64,000 nt of DNA from DASXBJ01 sp036491755 (GTDB lineage Bacteria > Chloroflexota > Dormibacteria > Dormibacterales > Dormibacteraceae), in NCBI GenBank assembly GCA_036491755.1, contig DASXBJ010000031.1:32902-96901 (forward strand). The letters are read 5' to 3'. The translations under genes and the position numbers were made by a program. A model generated the notes under the pieces. The model was given only the letters and a program-made list of their open reading frames with translations. It was not told the origin of the DNA and did no database searches. Shown here piece after piece: positions 14,872 to 23,518 of the stretch. The first letter of the stretch is position 1. Each line of letters opens with the position of its first letter.

Positions 14872-17209
14872 GATCCATATCCTTGGGCGGCGGCTCGACC
14901 TTGATGGCCGGCGGGTAGGGCACGGCCGGGAACCGGGTTGGTCCGTAACGGGCAGGTTCGCCCTTCTCCTTGCGGCGCAGAGCTTCGACCACCTTCTCGG
15001 GCGTGACCGGCACCTCGTCGATCCAGACGCCGAGCGCGTCGTGGACTGCGGAGCACAGGGCGGGAGGGACAGGCAGCAGCGGGCCCTGGCCCGCCTCCTT
15101 GGCGCCATATGGACCTTCGGGGTCGACCGTCTCCACGATGAACGTCTGCACCTCAGGCATGTCCAGGAACGTCGGCGACTTGTACTCGAGCATCGACGGC
15201 CACTTGTGCAGCCCTTTGCGAAACGACTGCTCTTCCATCAACGCTTCGCCGAGTCCCATATACACGCTGCCTTCGACCTGACCTTCCACGAGCAGTGGAT
15301 TGATGGCTCGCCCGACGTCGTGCGCGATCCAGATCTTGTTGACCGTGACCAGACCCGTGCGCGCATCCGCATCGAGGTCGATCACGCAAGCCGAGTAGCT
15401 GTACGCGGGGCTTGGCCCAACGCCGGCGCCCTTGTAAGGCCCGGCGATCTTGGGTGGTTTGTAGCTGCCGGCGCTGGTCAGCGTTCCAAATCGAGCCTCG
15501 GCCAGAACGCTCGCCTCTTCGAAGCTGAAATCGCCGACGCGGCCCGCGCCCACCTGGACGGCGGCCCCCTGCATGCCCATCTTCGCCGCGGCCGCCTCGA
15601 CGAGCAGGTCGCGCATCTTGCGCGCCGCCTCGATGGCCGCGTTGCCGGCCATGAAGGTCACGCGCGACGAGTAGGACCCCAGGTCGATGGGAGTGGTGTC
15701 GGTGTCCGCGGTGACCAGCCGTATGTCAGCCGGCTGCAAGCCGAGCTCCTCGGCGACGATGGTGGCGAGCACCGAGTCGGAACCCTGGCCGATGTCCATC
15801 GCGCCGCAATACGCGGTAACCCCGCCGCGGTCGACCTTGATCTGCACCTCTGAATGCGGCATGTCGTTCCAATAGATGGCCGTCCCGGCACCCGACAGAT
15901 AGCTCGAGATCGCAAATCCCATGCCGTGCCCGGGGCGCCGAGCTCGGTTCCGGTAACCGGAAGCGTCGATCACACGTCGCGAGCACTCATCCAGCCCGCA
16001 TGACGTGATGCGAAGCCAGTTCACCGCCCGCGTCATGGGCTGGACGAAGTTCAGCTGCTTCATCGCGCTTGGCTCGAGATCGAGGTCATGCGCGATCTTC
16101 TCCAGGTGAAGCTCGAGGGCGAATCGGGGTTGCGGGGTGCCGTGGCCGCGCTTCGGACCACAGGGCGGTTTGTTGGTGAACACGCGGCAGCCCTCGAAAC
16201 GGTAAGCGGGAATGTCGTACGTGACGGTCTGCAGGGTGCCTGTATAGAAGGTCGAGGCCACCCCGTAGGAGCCATAGGCTCCGCCATCCAGCGCCGTGCG
16301 GAAATGCATCGCCGTGATCCGGCCGTGTCTCGTCACGCCGGTGCGCACCCACATCAGCACCGGGTGCCGTCCGCGGTGCGCGTAGAAAACCTCCTCGCGA
16401 GTCAGCGTGCACTTGACTGGGCGCCCGGTGAGCATGGCGAGCTTGCAGACGATGATCTCGTGCGCGAAAGGATCCGTCTTACCGCCAAACCCGCCCCCGT
16501 GCGCCGCGCCGATGACGCGGATCCGGTGCATCGGCAGCTCCAGGACTTTGGCGAGGGCGCGGTGGACGTAATGGACGACCTGCGTCGACGACCACAGCGT
16601 GACCCTGCCGTCAACGTAAGTGGCCGTGGCGCTGTGCTGCTCCATGGGCAGGTGCGTGTTGCCCTGGAAGAAGAAGACGTCCTCCCGAACGTGGTCCGCC
16701 CTCGCGAACCCGCCATCGACGTCGCCGAACTCGAGGGCGACGAGCTTGTGGATGTTGTGCGGACCGCCGTAGTCCTGGATTCGCTCATCCTTGGGCGGCG
16801 CCAGTGCCTCCTCGATCGACATGACCGGCTCCAGCACCTCGTACTCAACGGCTATCGCGTCACATGCGGCGGCGGCGGCCTCCTCGTCGATCGCGGCCAC
16901 CGCGGCGATCGGGTCTCCGACGTAGCGCACCTTTTCGTGCTCGAGAGCGCGCTCGTCCTGGGTCACCGGGAGGATGCCGAACTTCACTGGCAGGTCGTGC
17001 CCGGTGATCACCGCCTTCACTCCCGCCATGCGTCGCGCGGCGGACGTGTCGATCGACAGGATTCGCGCGTGGGGATGCGGGCTGCGCAGGATCCTGCAGT
17101 GCAGTGTGCGGGGGAGAAGGATGTCGTCGGCGTACACCGCGCGACCGGTCACCTTCGCCGCCGCGTCGACCTTCGGTAGAGGTTTGCCGACGACGGAGAA
17201 ATCAGTCAC
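14849..17209 (-). CDS. hcrA: 4-hydroxybenzoyl-CoA reductase alpha (molybdopterin) subunit
   Basis: A 786-residue molybdenum subunit of the xanthine oxidase family. It starts with VVGKPLPKVDAAAKVTGRA, typical of the family, has the Moco-binding GAAHGGGFGGKTD and GQGSDS segments, and the catalytic Glu E705 in YGAKEAGQGPL. Together with the HcrB-type partner containing an extra iron-sulfur cluster, this supports reductive dehydroxylation of 4-hydroxybenzoyl-CoA over CO or xanthine oxidation. ATG overlaps the hcrC stop by 4 bases. Cofactor genes moaA and moeA lie 8 and 20 kb away in this window. Confidence 0.85.
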   Translation of the reverse strand: MTDFSVVGKPLPKVDAAAKVTGRAVYADDILLPRTLHCRILRSPHPHARILSIDTSAARRMAGVKAVITGHDLPVKFGILPVTQDERALEHEKVRYVGDPIAAVAAIDEEAAAAACDAIAVEYEVLEPVMSIEEALAPPKDERIQDYGGPHNIHKLVALEFGDVDGGFARADHVREDVFFFQGNTHLPMEQHSATATYVDGRVTLWSSTQVVHYVHRALAKVLELPMHRIRVIGAAHGGGFGGKTDPFAHEIIVCKLAMLTGRPVKCTLTREEVFYAHRGRHPVLMWVRTGVTRHGRITAMHFRTALDGGAYGSYGVASTFYTGTLQTVTYDIPAYRFEGCRVFTNKPPCGPKRGHGTPQPRFALELHLEKIAHDLDLEPSAMKQLNFVQPMTRAVNWLRITSCGLDECSRRVIDASGYRNRARRPGHGMGFAISSYLSGAGTAIYWNDMPHSEVQIKVDRGGVTAYCGAMDIGQGSDSVLATIVAEELGLQPADIRLVTADTDTTPIDLGSYSSRVTFMAGNAAIEAARKMRDLLVEAAAAKMGMQGAAVQVGAGRVGDFSFEEASVLAEARFGTLTSAGSYKPPKIAGPYKGAGVGPSPAYSYSACVIDLDADARTGLVTVNKIWIAHDVGRAINPLLVEGQVEGSVYMGLGEALMEEQSFRKGLHKWPSMLEYKSPTFLDMPEVQTFIVETVDPEGPYGAKEAGQGPLLPVPPALCSAVHDALGVWIDEVPVTPEKVVEALRRKEKGEPARYGPTRFPAVPYPPAIKVEPPPKDMDRASAAAI

Positions 17210-17700
17210 AAGCCACGGCTCGCGGCGAGCTCGATCGCGTCGAGGATCTTGACGTAACCCGTGCAGCGGCAGAGGTTGCCGGCCAGCGCTTCACGGATCT
17301 CGTCTCGGGATGGACTCGGATTCGATTCGATGAGAGCCCTGGCGGAAAGAAGGATGCCGGGGGTGCAGTAGCCGCACTGCGCGGCGCCCAGCTCGACAAA
17401 AGCCCGCTGCAGGGGATGGAGCTCCGACCCGCCGGCCATCCCCTCGATGGTCGTGATCGACCGCCCGTCGACCTGGACCGGCAGCAAGAGACAGCTCAGC
17501 TCCGGCAGCCCATCGACCAGCACCGTGCACGTGCCGCATTCGCCAAGCTCGCAACCATGCTTGGTTCCGGTGAGCCGCATGTCCTCGCGCAGGACCTCGA
17601 GCAGGGTCTTGTGGACCGGAATCAGGAGCTCGGTTGGCTCGCCGTTGACCTGGAGCGAGACGACCACGCGCTCCACGTCGCGCAGCATCTCGTCCCTCAC
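17206..17700 (-). CDS. hcrC: 4-hydroxybenzoyl-CoA reductase gamma (2x[2Fe-2S]) subunit
   Basis: A 164-residue iron-sulfur subunit. The plant-ferredoxin-type cluster is held by C50, C55, C58 and C70 (HGCELGECGTC ... SC) and the second cluster by C109, C112, C144 and C146 (CGYC ... CRC). It relays electrons between the FAD subunit and the molybdenum centre. GTG 17700 is taken because GTGA overlaps the HAD stop; an internal ATG lies four codons later. Both neighbours overlap it by 4 bases, so HAD-hcrC-hcrA-hcrB is one coupled operon. Confidence 0.9.
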   Translation of the reverse strand: MRDEMLRDVERVVVSLQVNGEPTELLIPVHKTLLEVLREDMRLTGTKHGCELGECGTCTVLVDGLPELSCLLLPVQVDGRSITTIEGMAGGSELHPLQRAFVELGAAQCGYCTPGILLSARALIESNPSPSRDEIREALAGNLCRCTGYVKILDAIELAASRGL

Positions 17701-18446
17701 GATCCGTCGAGCATAACTTTCAGCGCTTGGGCGCAGGCCCAGAGGTCGGGGGCGACGGCGTTGGCCCGCGTGGTGGCAGGCGCCGGATCGTCGGGGTGCA
17801 CGAGGATGGTCCACATGCCGAGCGCGAGGGCCGGCTCGATGTCGTTCTCCTCGCGGTTGCCGATCACGACGCAGCGATTCGGAGCGACACCCGCCCATCG
17901 CATCGCCATCTCGAAAACGGCAGGGTGGGGTTTGAGGTGCCCGGCATCCACCGACGTGACCACGGCATCGACGTGTTCCGCCATGCCCAGCAGGCGGAAG
18001 TCGTCCCAGTAGCTCTCCGCGTCGCGCCAGTAGGTGTTGCTCGCGATCACGGTGCGCATGCCGAGCTCGTGGATTGTGGCCAGCAGCTCGAGCGCGCCGG
18101 GCAGGGGTTTCATCCGGTCCGCCACAGGGAGCGCCATCGCGCGCCGGATCACAGCAATCGTCTTCGGGTCGGCCGCGATGCCCTCGCGCTCCAACGATGC
18201 TGCAATCAGAGCGTCCGCTTGCAGCGGCATGCCGGTCTCGGTGGAGAGGCTGCGCGCCTCGTCGCCTGCACGGCTGCTGCGGATCAGGTCCGCGACCAGC
18301 CCGTCGACACCGCTGGAGTCGAGGTGCGGCATGGCCGCCGCGATTCTCTGGCGCCGGCCGGCCCCATCCGTCTCTCGAAACGGCCAGGAGTTGGGCCACA
18401 GCGTGCCGCCGACATCGACCATCGCCACCTCGAGGGCTCTTGGCAC
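17697..18446 (-). CDS. HAD-superfamily hydrolase
   Basis: A 249-residue haloacid-dehalogenase-type protein. Motif I reads VDVGGTLW (nucleophile Asp present, but the usual acid/base Asp two positions later is Gly), motif II is ASNTYW, motif III Lys is in GHLKPHP, and motif IV is VIGNREENDI (Asn in place of the usual first Asp, second acidic pair present). The missing acid/base Asp is common in HDHD3-like members and argues against a classical phosphatase. It is the first gene of the hcr operon, coupled to hcrC by a GTGA overlap; whether it acts in cofactor handling or on a pathway phosphoester is unknown. Confidence 0.75.
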   Translation of the reverse strand: MPRALEVAMVDVGGTLWPNSWPFRETDGAGRRQRIAAAMPHLDSSGVDGLVADLIRSSRAGDEARSLSTETGMPLQADALIAASLEREGIAADPKTIAVIRRAMALPVADRMKPLPGALELLATIHELGMRTVIASNTYWRDAESYWDDFRLLGMAEHVDAVVTSVDAGHLKPHPAVFEMAMRWAGVAPNRCVVIGNREENDIEPALALGMWTILVHPDDPAPATTRANAVAPDLWACAQALKVMLDGS

Positions 18447-18453
18447 CTGGCTC

Positions 18454-18460
18454 TATCATC
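18454..18460. promoter_or_regulatory. Overlapping divergent -10 boxes for aroC and the hcr operon
   Basis: TATCATC on the plus strand gives TATCAT 10 nt before the aroC ATG; the minus strand reads GATGAT 8 nt before the HAD GTG. The same heptamer pair occurs between moaA and the PaaF-like gene. The whole gap between the genes is 23 bases. Confidence 0.42.
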
Positions 18461-18469
18461 GACCCTCTA

Positions 18470-19624
18470 ATGCTCAGGTGGTTGACCGCGGGCGAGTCGC
18501 ATGGTCCCCAGCTCACCGTTGTGATCGAGGGGCTGCCCGCGGGTCTCGAATTTTCCGAGGAGGACCTGCGGCGAGACCTTGCGCGCCGCCAGGCGGGACA
18601 CGGCCGCGGCGGCCGCCAGAAGATCGAGACCGACGTGGCGCGAATCGTGAGCGGTGTTCGGGGCGGCGTCACCATCGGCAGCCCTGTGACCCTGGTGCTC
18701 GAAAACAAGGACCACGTCAACTGGACGGCGGAGATGACGGCGTCGAAGGAGGGCTATGCGCCCAAGCCTGTGACCAGGCTGCGACCGGGGCACGCCGACC
18801 TGGCCGGCGCGTTGAAATACGGCCACGACGACATCCGGAACGTCCTGGAGCGGTCATCCGCACGGGAGACGGCGACGCGGGTGGCAGCCGGTGGAGTGGC
18901 GCGCAAGCTGCTCGGCCATTTCGGAGTCGACATCATCAGCTTCACGCAATCGATCGGCCCGATTGACATGGGCTATGCGGCGGGCGACGCCGATCGAGTG
19001 TCCGTCGCACAGATCGAGTCATCGCCGGTACGGTGCCCCGACCCGGACGCGTCGGCTCGGATGGTGGCTCTGATCGATGAGGTCAGCGAGCTTGGTGACA
19101 CGCTTGGCGGAACATTCCGGATCATCGCCCGAGGCGTGCCGCCGGGACTCGGGAGCTACGTCCACTGGGACCGCAAGCTCGACGGCAGGCTCGCCCAGGC
19201 TGTCCTTTCGATCAACGCCATCAAGGGCGTCGAGTTCGGCGCGGGCTTCGAAGGCGTGGCCCGTCGCGGTTCGCAGTTTCACGACGAGATCGAGTACGAG
19301 GGTGGCCGCTTTCGTCACCTGACCAACCGCGCCGGGGGCGTGACGGGAGGGATGAGCAACGGCGAGCCGATCGACCTTCGTGTCGCGATCAAGCCGATCT
19401 CGACGATGAAGAAGCCGATGCGGTCGGTGGATCTCAAAACGAAGGAGAAGGTCGAGGCGCACTACGAGCGCAGCGACGTGTGCGTCGTGCCCGCGGCCGG
19501 CGTGATCGGGGAAGCCGTCGTCGCGCTGACGCTGGCCGAGGCGTTCCTCGAGAAGTTCGGTGGCGACTCGATGACCGAGATCGAGCGCAACCATCGCGGC
19601 TACATGGAATCCATCGGTCAGTAA
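18470..19624 (+). CDS. aroC: Chorismate synthase
   Basis: A 384-residue chorismate synthase that converts 5-enolpyruvylshikimate 3-phosphate to chorismate with reduced FMN. Signature elements are present: MLRWLTAGESHGPQL at the start, GRGGRQKIE, the conserved RSSARETA, and SNGEPI with the GGVTGG stretch. ATG 18470 is the true start; longer readings run antisense through the HAD gene. It is isolated from other shikimate genes here and diverges from the hcr operon. Confidence 0.96.
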   Translation: MLRWLTAGESHGPQLTVVIEGLPAGLEFSEEDLRRDLARRQAGHGRGGRQKIETDVARIVSGVRGGVTIGSPVTLVLENKDHVNWTAEMTASKEGYAPKPVTRLRPGHADLAGALKYGHDDIRNVLERSSARETATRVAAGGVARKLLGHFGVDIISFTQSIGPIDMGYAAGDADRVSVAQIESSPVRCPDPDASARMVALIDEVSELGDTLGGTFRIIARGVPPGLGSYVHWDRKLDGRLAQAVLSINAIKGVEFGAGFEGVARRGSQFHDEIEYEGGRFRHLTNRAGGVTGGMSNGEPIDLRVAIKPISTMKKPMRSVDLKTKEKVEAHYERSDVCVVPAAGVIGEAVVALTLAEAFLEKFGGDSMTEIERNHRGYMESIGQ

Positions 19625-19637
19625 GACGCGGGACGCC

Positions 19638-20531
19638 ATGGCCGGCAAGGTGATGACCATGTCCGAGGCCGTCCGGCAATTCGTTCCGGACGGGTCGTGC
19701 GTGGCGATGGGCACGGCGCTGGAGCCGTTGATTCCCTTCGCGGCCGGTCACGAGATCATCCGCCGGCGCCGCCGCGACCTCGAGCTCGTCGGACCCATCT
19801 CTGATGCGCTGTTCGACCAGCTGATCGGCGCCGGCTGTGTGCGTCGCATCACGGCGGCATGGGTGGGCAACGTCTCGGAGGGCCTGGGACACTGCTATCG
19901 GCGGGCTTGTGAGCACGGTGAGCCACGTCAAATCGAGGTGCGCGACCACACCAACTTTTCGATTGCCCTCGCGCTGTGGGCGGCCGCCTGGAATGTGCCG
20001 AGCCTGCCGACGCGCACTCTCTTGGGCAGCGACATCCTGACCACGAACAAAGGCCTCCGCGCCACAAATGGGCTGGTCGAGGTGGACGCTGTGCAGCCAG
20101 ACGTTGCGATCGTCCACGTCCAGCGCGCCGACGCTGAAGGCAGAGCGCATGCGTGGGGACCGCTCGGAATAACCGAGGAGGCGGGCCTCGCGGCGCACGC
20201 CGTCGTCATCACCTGCGAGGAGCTGGTCGGGGAGGAGGTGACGTTGAGCGACCCCAATCGCATCCTTTTTCCAGAGACCAAGGTCGTCGCCGTGGTGCAC
20301 GAACCGGCGGGCGCGCACCCATCTCCGGTGCAGGGCCACTTCAAGCGCGACCACGTTTTCTACCGCGACTACGCCACGAGATCGCGCTCTGTCGAGGGCT
20401 TCAACCGATGGTTGGAGGAATGGGTCCTCGGCGTCGACGACCGCGCCGGCTACCTGGCCAGGCTCGATGTCAGCCGTCTGCGTGTCACGCATCGGCGGCC
20501 GTCTGTCCCGGCGGATTACGGCGACGAGTGA
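19638..20531 (+). CDS. CoA-transferase subunit A (glutaconate/3-oxoacid type)
   Basis: A 297-residue alpha subunit of a family I CoA-transferase. MTMSEAVRQFVPDGSCVAMGTALEPLIPFAAGHEIIRR is abbreviated here to its features: the N-terminal helix-strand and the glycine-turn expected to bind CoA. LLGSDILTT and PDVAIVHVQRADAEGRAHAWG are the classical alpha-subunit signatures. With the next gene it would move CoA between carboxylic acids. GctA, PcaI and IpdA all belong to this family, so substrate is uncertain. Its stop overlaps the subunit B region. Confidence 0.8.
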   Translation: MAGKVMTMSEAVRQFVPDGSCVAMGTALEPLIPFAAGHEIIRRRRRDLELVGPISDALFDQLIGAGCVRRITAAWVGNVSEGLGHCYRRACEHGEPRQIEVRDHTNFSIALALWAAAWNVPSLPTRTLLGSDILTTNKGLRATNGLVEVDAVQPDVAIVHVQRADAEGRAHAWGPLGITEEAGLAAHAVVITCEELVGEEVTLSDPNRILFPETKVVAVVHEPAGAHPSPVQGHFKRDHVFYRDYATRSRSVEGFNRWLEEWVLGVDDRAGYLARLDVSRLRVTHRRPSVPADYGDE

Positions 20532-20533
20532 GG

Positions 20534-21304
20534 ATGCTCTACACGCCGCAGGAGATGATGGTCGCGGTCGCCTCGCGCGAGATTCGCGACGGCGATCTCG
20601 TCTTCGTCGGGATGCGGCTGCCGATCCTGGCCTACGCGGTGGCTCGCAACGCCCACGCGCCGTCGGCAAGAGGACTTTTCGAGGTGGGCCTCATGCGCGA
20701 CCAGCCGGCGGGCGCGTTCCTCGGGACGATGGGCGATCCCCCGAACGTGGCCGGCGCCCTGTGGGCGACGCGCATGTCGAACGTGATGGGCCTCATGGCC
20801 CAGGGACGCGTGGACCTGGGTTTCATCGGCGGGGCCGAGGTCGACAGATTCGGCAATTTGAACACCTCGTACATCGGCACGCCGCAGCGGCCGGAGGTGA
20901 AGCTGCCCGGGAGCGGGGGAGGGGCGGACATTGCCATCCTCAGCCGTCGCTGGGTGACCCTGATGGGCCACGAAAAGCGGCGCCTGGTCGAGCGAGTCTC
21001 ATTCGTGACGTCTCCCGGCTATGGCGACGGGACGGCGGGCTGGCGCAAGCGCCAGGGCATCCTGGGCGGCGGCCCGGCCGCCGTCATCACGACTCTTTGC
21101 GTCCTGCGTTTCCCGCCCCAGGGTGGCGAGGCTTTCCTGGCTTCGGTTCACCCTGGAAGCACTGTCGACGACGTTCGCTCGCAGACGGGATGGGACCTCA
21201 GGGTCGCAGACGATGTAAGCGAAACGTCAGCCCCGACCGAATCCGAGCTCGCGGCGATTCGAAGGTTCGATCCCGAGGGATTCTGGACGGTTACAAAAGC
21301 CTGA
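20534..21304 (+). CDS. CoA-transferase subunit B
   Basis: A 256-residue beta subunit. ATG 20534 gives MLYTPQEMMVAVASREIRDGDLVFVGM; GTG 20528 overlapping the subunit A stop is an alternative. The position of the catalytic Glu in this family falls in LFEVGLMR, and GFIGGAEVDRFGNLNTS and SPGYGDGTAGW are typical beta-subunit stretches. It forms a heteromer with the preceding product. The placement downstream of aroC and close to hcr suggests an aromatic-acid CoA thioester role, but glutaconate or 3-oxoadipate transfer is equally possible. Confidence 0.78.
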   Translation: MLYTPQEMMVAVASREIRDGDLVFVGMRLPILAYAVARNAHAPSARGLFEVGLMRDQPAGAFLGTMGDPPNVAGALWATRMSNVMGLMAQGRVDLGFIGGAEVDRFGNLNTSYIGTPQRPEVKLPGSGGGADIAILSRRWVTLMGHEKRRLVERVSFVTSPGYGDGTAGWRKRQGILGGGPAAVITTLCVLRFPPQGGEAFLASVHPGSTVDDVRSQTGWDLRVADDVSETSAPTESELAAIRRFDPEGFWTVTKA

Positions 21305-21391
21305 CGGTGACGCAACGAGCGTCTGACACGACCGCCTCATCGTGAACGTCGACCTGATCAGGGTCGAAAAATACTTTGAGGTGAGAACGAG

Positions 21392-21841
21392 ATGACCCCG
21401 TTTGCAGCGATCTTCGTCAAGACCGTGGGTGCGGCCGGCACCGCGGCCCTTCTGAGCCTGGGCCTGGCCGGCGGAATGGCACAGGCCGCCAGCCCGTCGC
21501 CGAAACCGGCGCCAACAGCGACCGCCACGCCCGCGCCGGCCGACAAAGCCGCTCGCCGAGCCGTCTTCCGCGCGGTATTCGAGGCCGAGGCCGACGTCCT
21601 CGGGATCACGCCCAAGACGCTGCGGGCCGACCTGAAGGCCGGCCAGAAGGTGTCCGATCTCGCCCGGGACAAAGGCATGACCGAAGCGCAGTTCGGGAGC
21701 AGCCTCATCGCGAGCGCGCGGCCCCGCCTCGAGACGCTGGTCGAGCACAAGGTCATCACCCAGGCGCAGGCCGACAGGGCCGTCGATCGGATCTCCAGGG
21801 GCCACATCCCGTTCTGGGCCGGACTTCAGCGCTCCAAGTAA
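21392..21841 (+). CDS. Small secreted protein with helical repeats
   Basis: A 149-residue protein with a signal peptide (hydrophobic residues about 8-29, cleavage after AQA near residue 32), a Pro/Thr-rich linker and a helical domain with LGITPKTLRADLKAGQKVSDLA, a pattern seen in many actinobacterial-type exported proteins with repeated short helices. No catalytic motif is visible. GAGGTGAG precedes the ATG by 6 bases. Its end overlaps the convergent rsgA by 16 bases. Function unknown. Confidence 0.6.
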   Translation: MTPFAAIFVKTVGAAGTAALLSLGLAGGMAQAASPSPKPAPTATATPAPADKAARRAVFRAVFEAEADVLGITPKTLRADLKAGQKVSDLARDKGMTEAQFGSSLIASARPRLETLVEHKVITQAQADRAVDRISRGHIPFWAGLQRSK

Positions 21842-22860
21842 CGATCTCGCGCCTTGTTTGCGACTGCGATCTGCTTCCATTTGCGACGCTCGTCCTGGCG
21901 AAGGCGGGCGTCGCTCCGCGCCGCGATGGCCCGCAGCTCGCGCTGCAGCTTGCGATAGCTTGCCAGCCGTCCGGCGTCCAGGATGCCGGCGTCCAGCGCA
22001 GCCTTGACCGCGCAGTCGGGCTCGGTGCGGTGCGCGCAATCCGGAAACCGGCATCGCGCCGCCAGCTCCTCGATGTCCTCGAACAGGTTGCCCAGCGCCT
22101 CGTCGCCTTCCCACAGCTGCGCCTCGCGCAGCCCGGGAGTGTCGATGATCATGCCGCCGCCCGGCAGCTGGACAAGCTGCCGGTGGCTGGTCATGTGCCG
22201 TCCCTCGCCTGAGTGGTGAGTCGCGCGCGTGCGCATGAGGTCCACGCCGGCGATCCGGTTGATGAGGGTCGACTTGCCGACGCCTGACGGTCCGAGCAAG
22301 ACCCCGGTCCGCGCCGGGCGCAGGCGTTGTTGGATGTCATCGACGCCTTGGCCGGTCACGCTGCTGGTGACGATGACAGGCGTTCCCGCCGCCACCGCCT
22401 CGAGGTCGAGTCGGATTGCGTCGGAGGACTCGGTCTCGTCAGCCTTGGTGACCAGGACGACGGGCAGCACTCCGCTCTGCCAGGCGATGGCCAGGTAGCG
22501 CTCGATGCGCCGCGGGTTGACATCGGTCGCCGCCGCCACGACAAAGGCGATGTCGACGTTGGCCGCGAGCACCTGCTGCACGTTCGCGTCGCCCGCGGCA
22601 CGCCGGGAAAACTCGGTTCGGCGCTCCACGATGCCGTCGATGACCCCGTCATTGACGGTGACCCAGTCTCCGACCGCTGGGTTGATGCGACGGGCACGGG
22701 CGCGCCTCGTCTCGACACCGTCGTGAACCAGGTAGTCGGCGCCGTAGTCGGCGATGACGCGAGCGGGCGCCCCGCCACCGGCGGCCATGAGTTTGAACTT
22801 TGACTCGTAATCGCGATCCCAGCCAAGCATTGCGAGCCGGGACTCAGGGTCTGATGACAA
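21826..22860 (-). CDS. rsgA: Ribosome small subunit-dependent GTPase A
   Basis: A 344-residue RsgA that checks 30S maturation. N-terminal OB fold (about 35-100), circularly permuted GTPase motifs with TKAD (G4) before the P-loop GPSGVGKST (G1) and DTPGL (G3), and the C-terminal zinc site C-x4-C-x-H-x5-C (CRFPDCAHRTEPDC). The start is TTG at 22860, decided by GGAGG seven bases upstream. Transcription appears to begin further up, across a 190-base leader that holds a possible 17-residue ORF. Confidence 0.92.
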   Translation of the reverse strand: MSSDPESRLAMLGWDRDYESKFKLMAAGGGAPARVIADYGADYLVHDGVETRRARARRINPAVGDWVTVNDGVIDGIVERRTEFSRRAAGDANVQQVLAANVDIAFVVAAATDVNPRRIERYLAIAWQSGVLPVVLVTKADETESSDAIRLDLEAVAAGTPVIVTSSVTGQGVDDIQQRLRPARTGVLLGPSGVGKSTLINRIAGVDLMRTRATHHSGEGRHMTSHRQLVQLPGGGMIIDTPGLREAQLWEGDEALGNLFEDIEELAARCRFPDCAHRTEPDCAVKAALDAGILDAGRLASYRKLQRELRAIAARSDARLRQDERRKWKQIAVANKARDRYLER

Positions 22861-22947
22861 CTCGAATCCTCCGGGGTGACGCGCGGGCGGTATCGGTCCG
22901 CCAGGGCTTGCCCGGACCTCCCCACGAAGGGGAAGAGGTGTGCGGGT

Positions 22948-23001
22948 CTAGTGTCCGGAGGCGGCCGACGGCCGGATCAGGGTCCCAGCAAGCTCAGCCA
23001 T
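22948..23001 (-). other. Possible 17-residue leader ORF upstream of rsgA
   Basis: ATG to TAG reads MAELAGTLIRPSAASGH and is preceded at a 7-9-base distance by AGGAGGTGG, one of the strongest ribosome-binding sites in the window. The 190-base gap between rsgA and the DUF3237 gene holds nothing else recognised. It could be a leader peptide for rsgA or a chance match. Confidence 0.25.
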
Positions 23002-23054
23002 TCGAACGCCACCTCCTGTTGAAATTTTGCGGGCGCAGCCTATCACATCCGGAA

Positions 23055-23516
23055 TCAACTTACCGGCGGCTCCCAGATCATTTCGCTGAAGTCGATGACG
23101 AGCTCGACGTCAACTTGCTTGAGCTGCCCAGGCGGCATGTCAGGGACCCGTACCTCGCCGCAACCGACGCATAGCGCATCGTTCAGCCACTGGTAGCTCT
23201 CGTGCGCCGTGGTGTGCCAGGCGGCCGCGACGATCTGCCGCCTGCCTGGTGGATACGCACGTCCGAAGCCCTGGTAATCGAACATGATCACCGCGCCGTC
23301 TTCGGTTTCGATGACCCCCTGGAAGTCGGGGGTGAAGGTCAGGTCGGTACGCCGCCGGGGATGATTGGCGCCACGAAAGGTGCCCGAAAGCCGGCCCGTG
23401 CACCTGCCTTCCGCGAGGTAGAAGTGCTGCTCTTCTGTGCCTGCCGCACCGGTGATGGCCACCGCCCAGTCCGCCGGGTAGTGAAAGTGGACGGAGTAGA
23501 GAGGTTTGAGCCGCAC
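23055..23516 (-). CDS. DUF3237-like protein
   Basis: A 153-residue beta-rich protein with YLAEGRCTGRLSGTFRGANHP, a pattern resembling DUF3237-type proteins, and DFQGVIETEDGAVI. A CVGCGE pair occurs near the C-terminus. Such proteins are thought to be small beta-barrels of unknown activity. GTG 23516 follows the stop of the enoyl-CoA hydratase by 2 bases, so it belongs to that operon and probably to the same acyl-CoA pathway. Confidence 0.6.
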   Translation of the reverse strand: MRLKPLYSVHFHYPADWAVAITGAAGTEEQHFYLAEGRCTGRLSGTFRGANHPRRRTDLTFTPDFQGVIETEDGAVIMFDYQGFGRAYPPGRRQIVAAAWHTTAHESYQWLNDALCVGCGEVRVPDMPPGQLKQVDVELVIDFSEMIWEPPVS

Positions 23517-23518
23517 CT

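Noticed and set aside
13879..17700. CO dehydrogenase (coxMSL)
   Set aside because: The large subunit lacks a recognisable CoxL active-site Cys loop and the FAD subunit has the HcrB four-Cys insertion, so hydroxybenzoyl-CoA reductase fits better.
17206..18720. 504-residue frame on the minus strand ending as hcrC
   Set aside because: Its N-terminal 340 residues overlap the HAD and aroC genes in another frame and carry no domain; hcrC starts at 17700.
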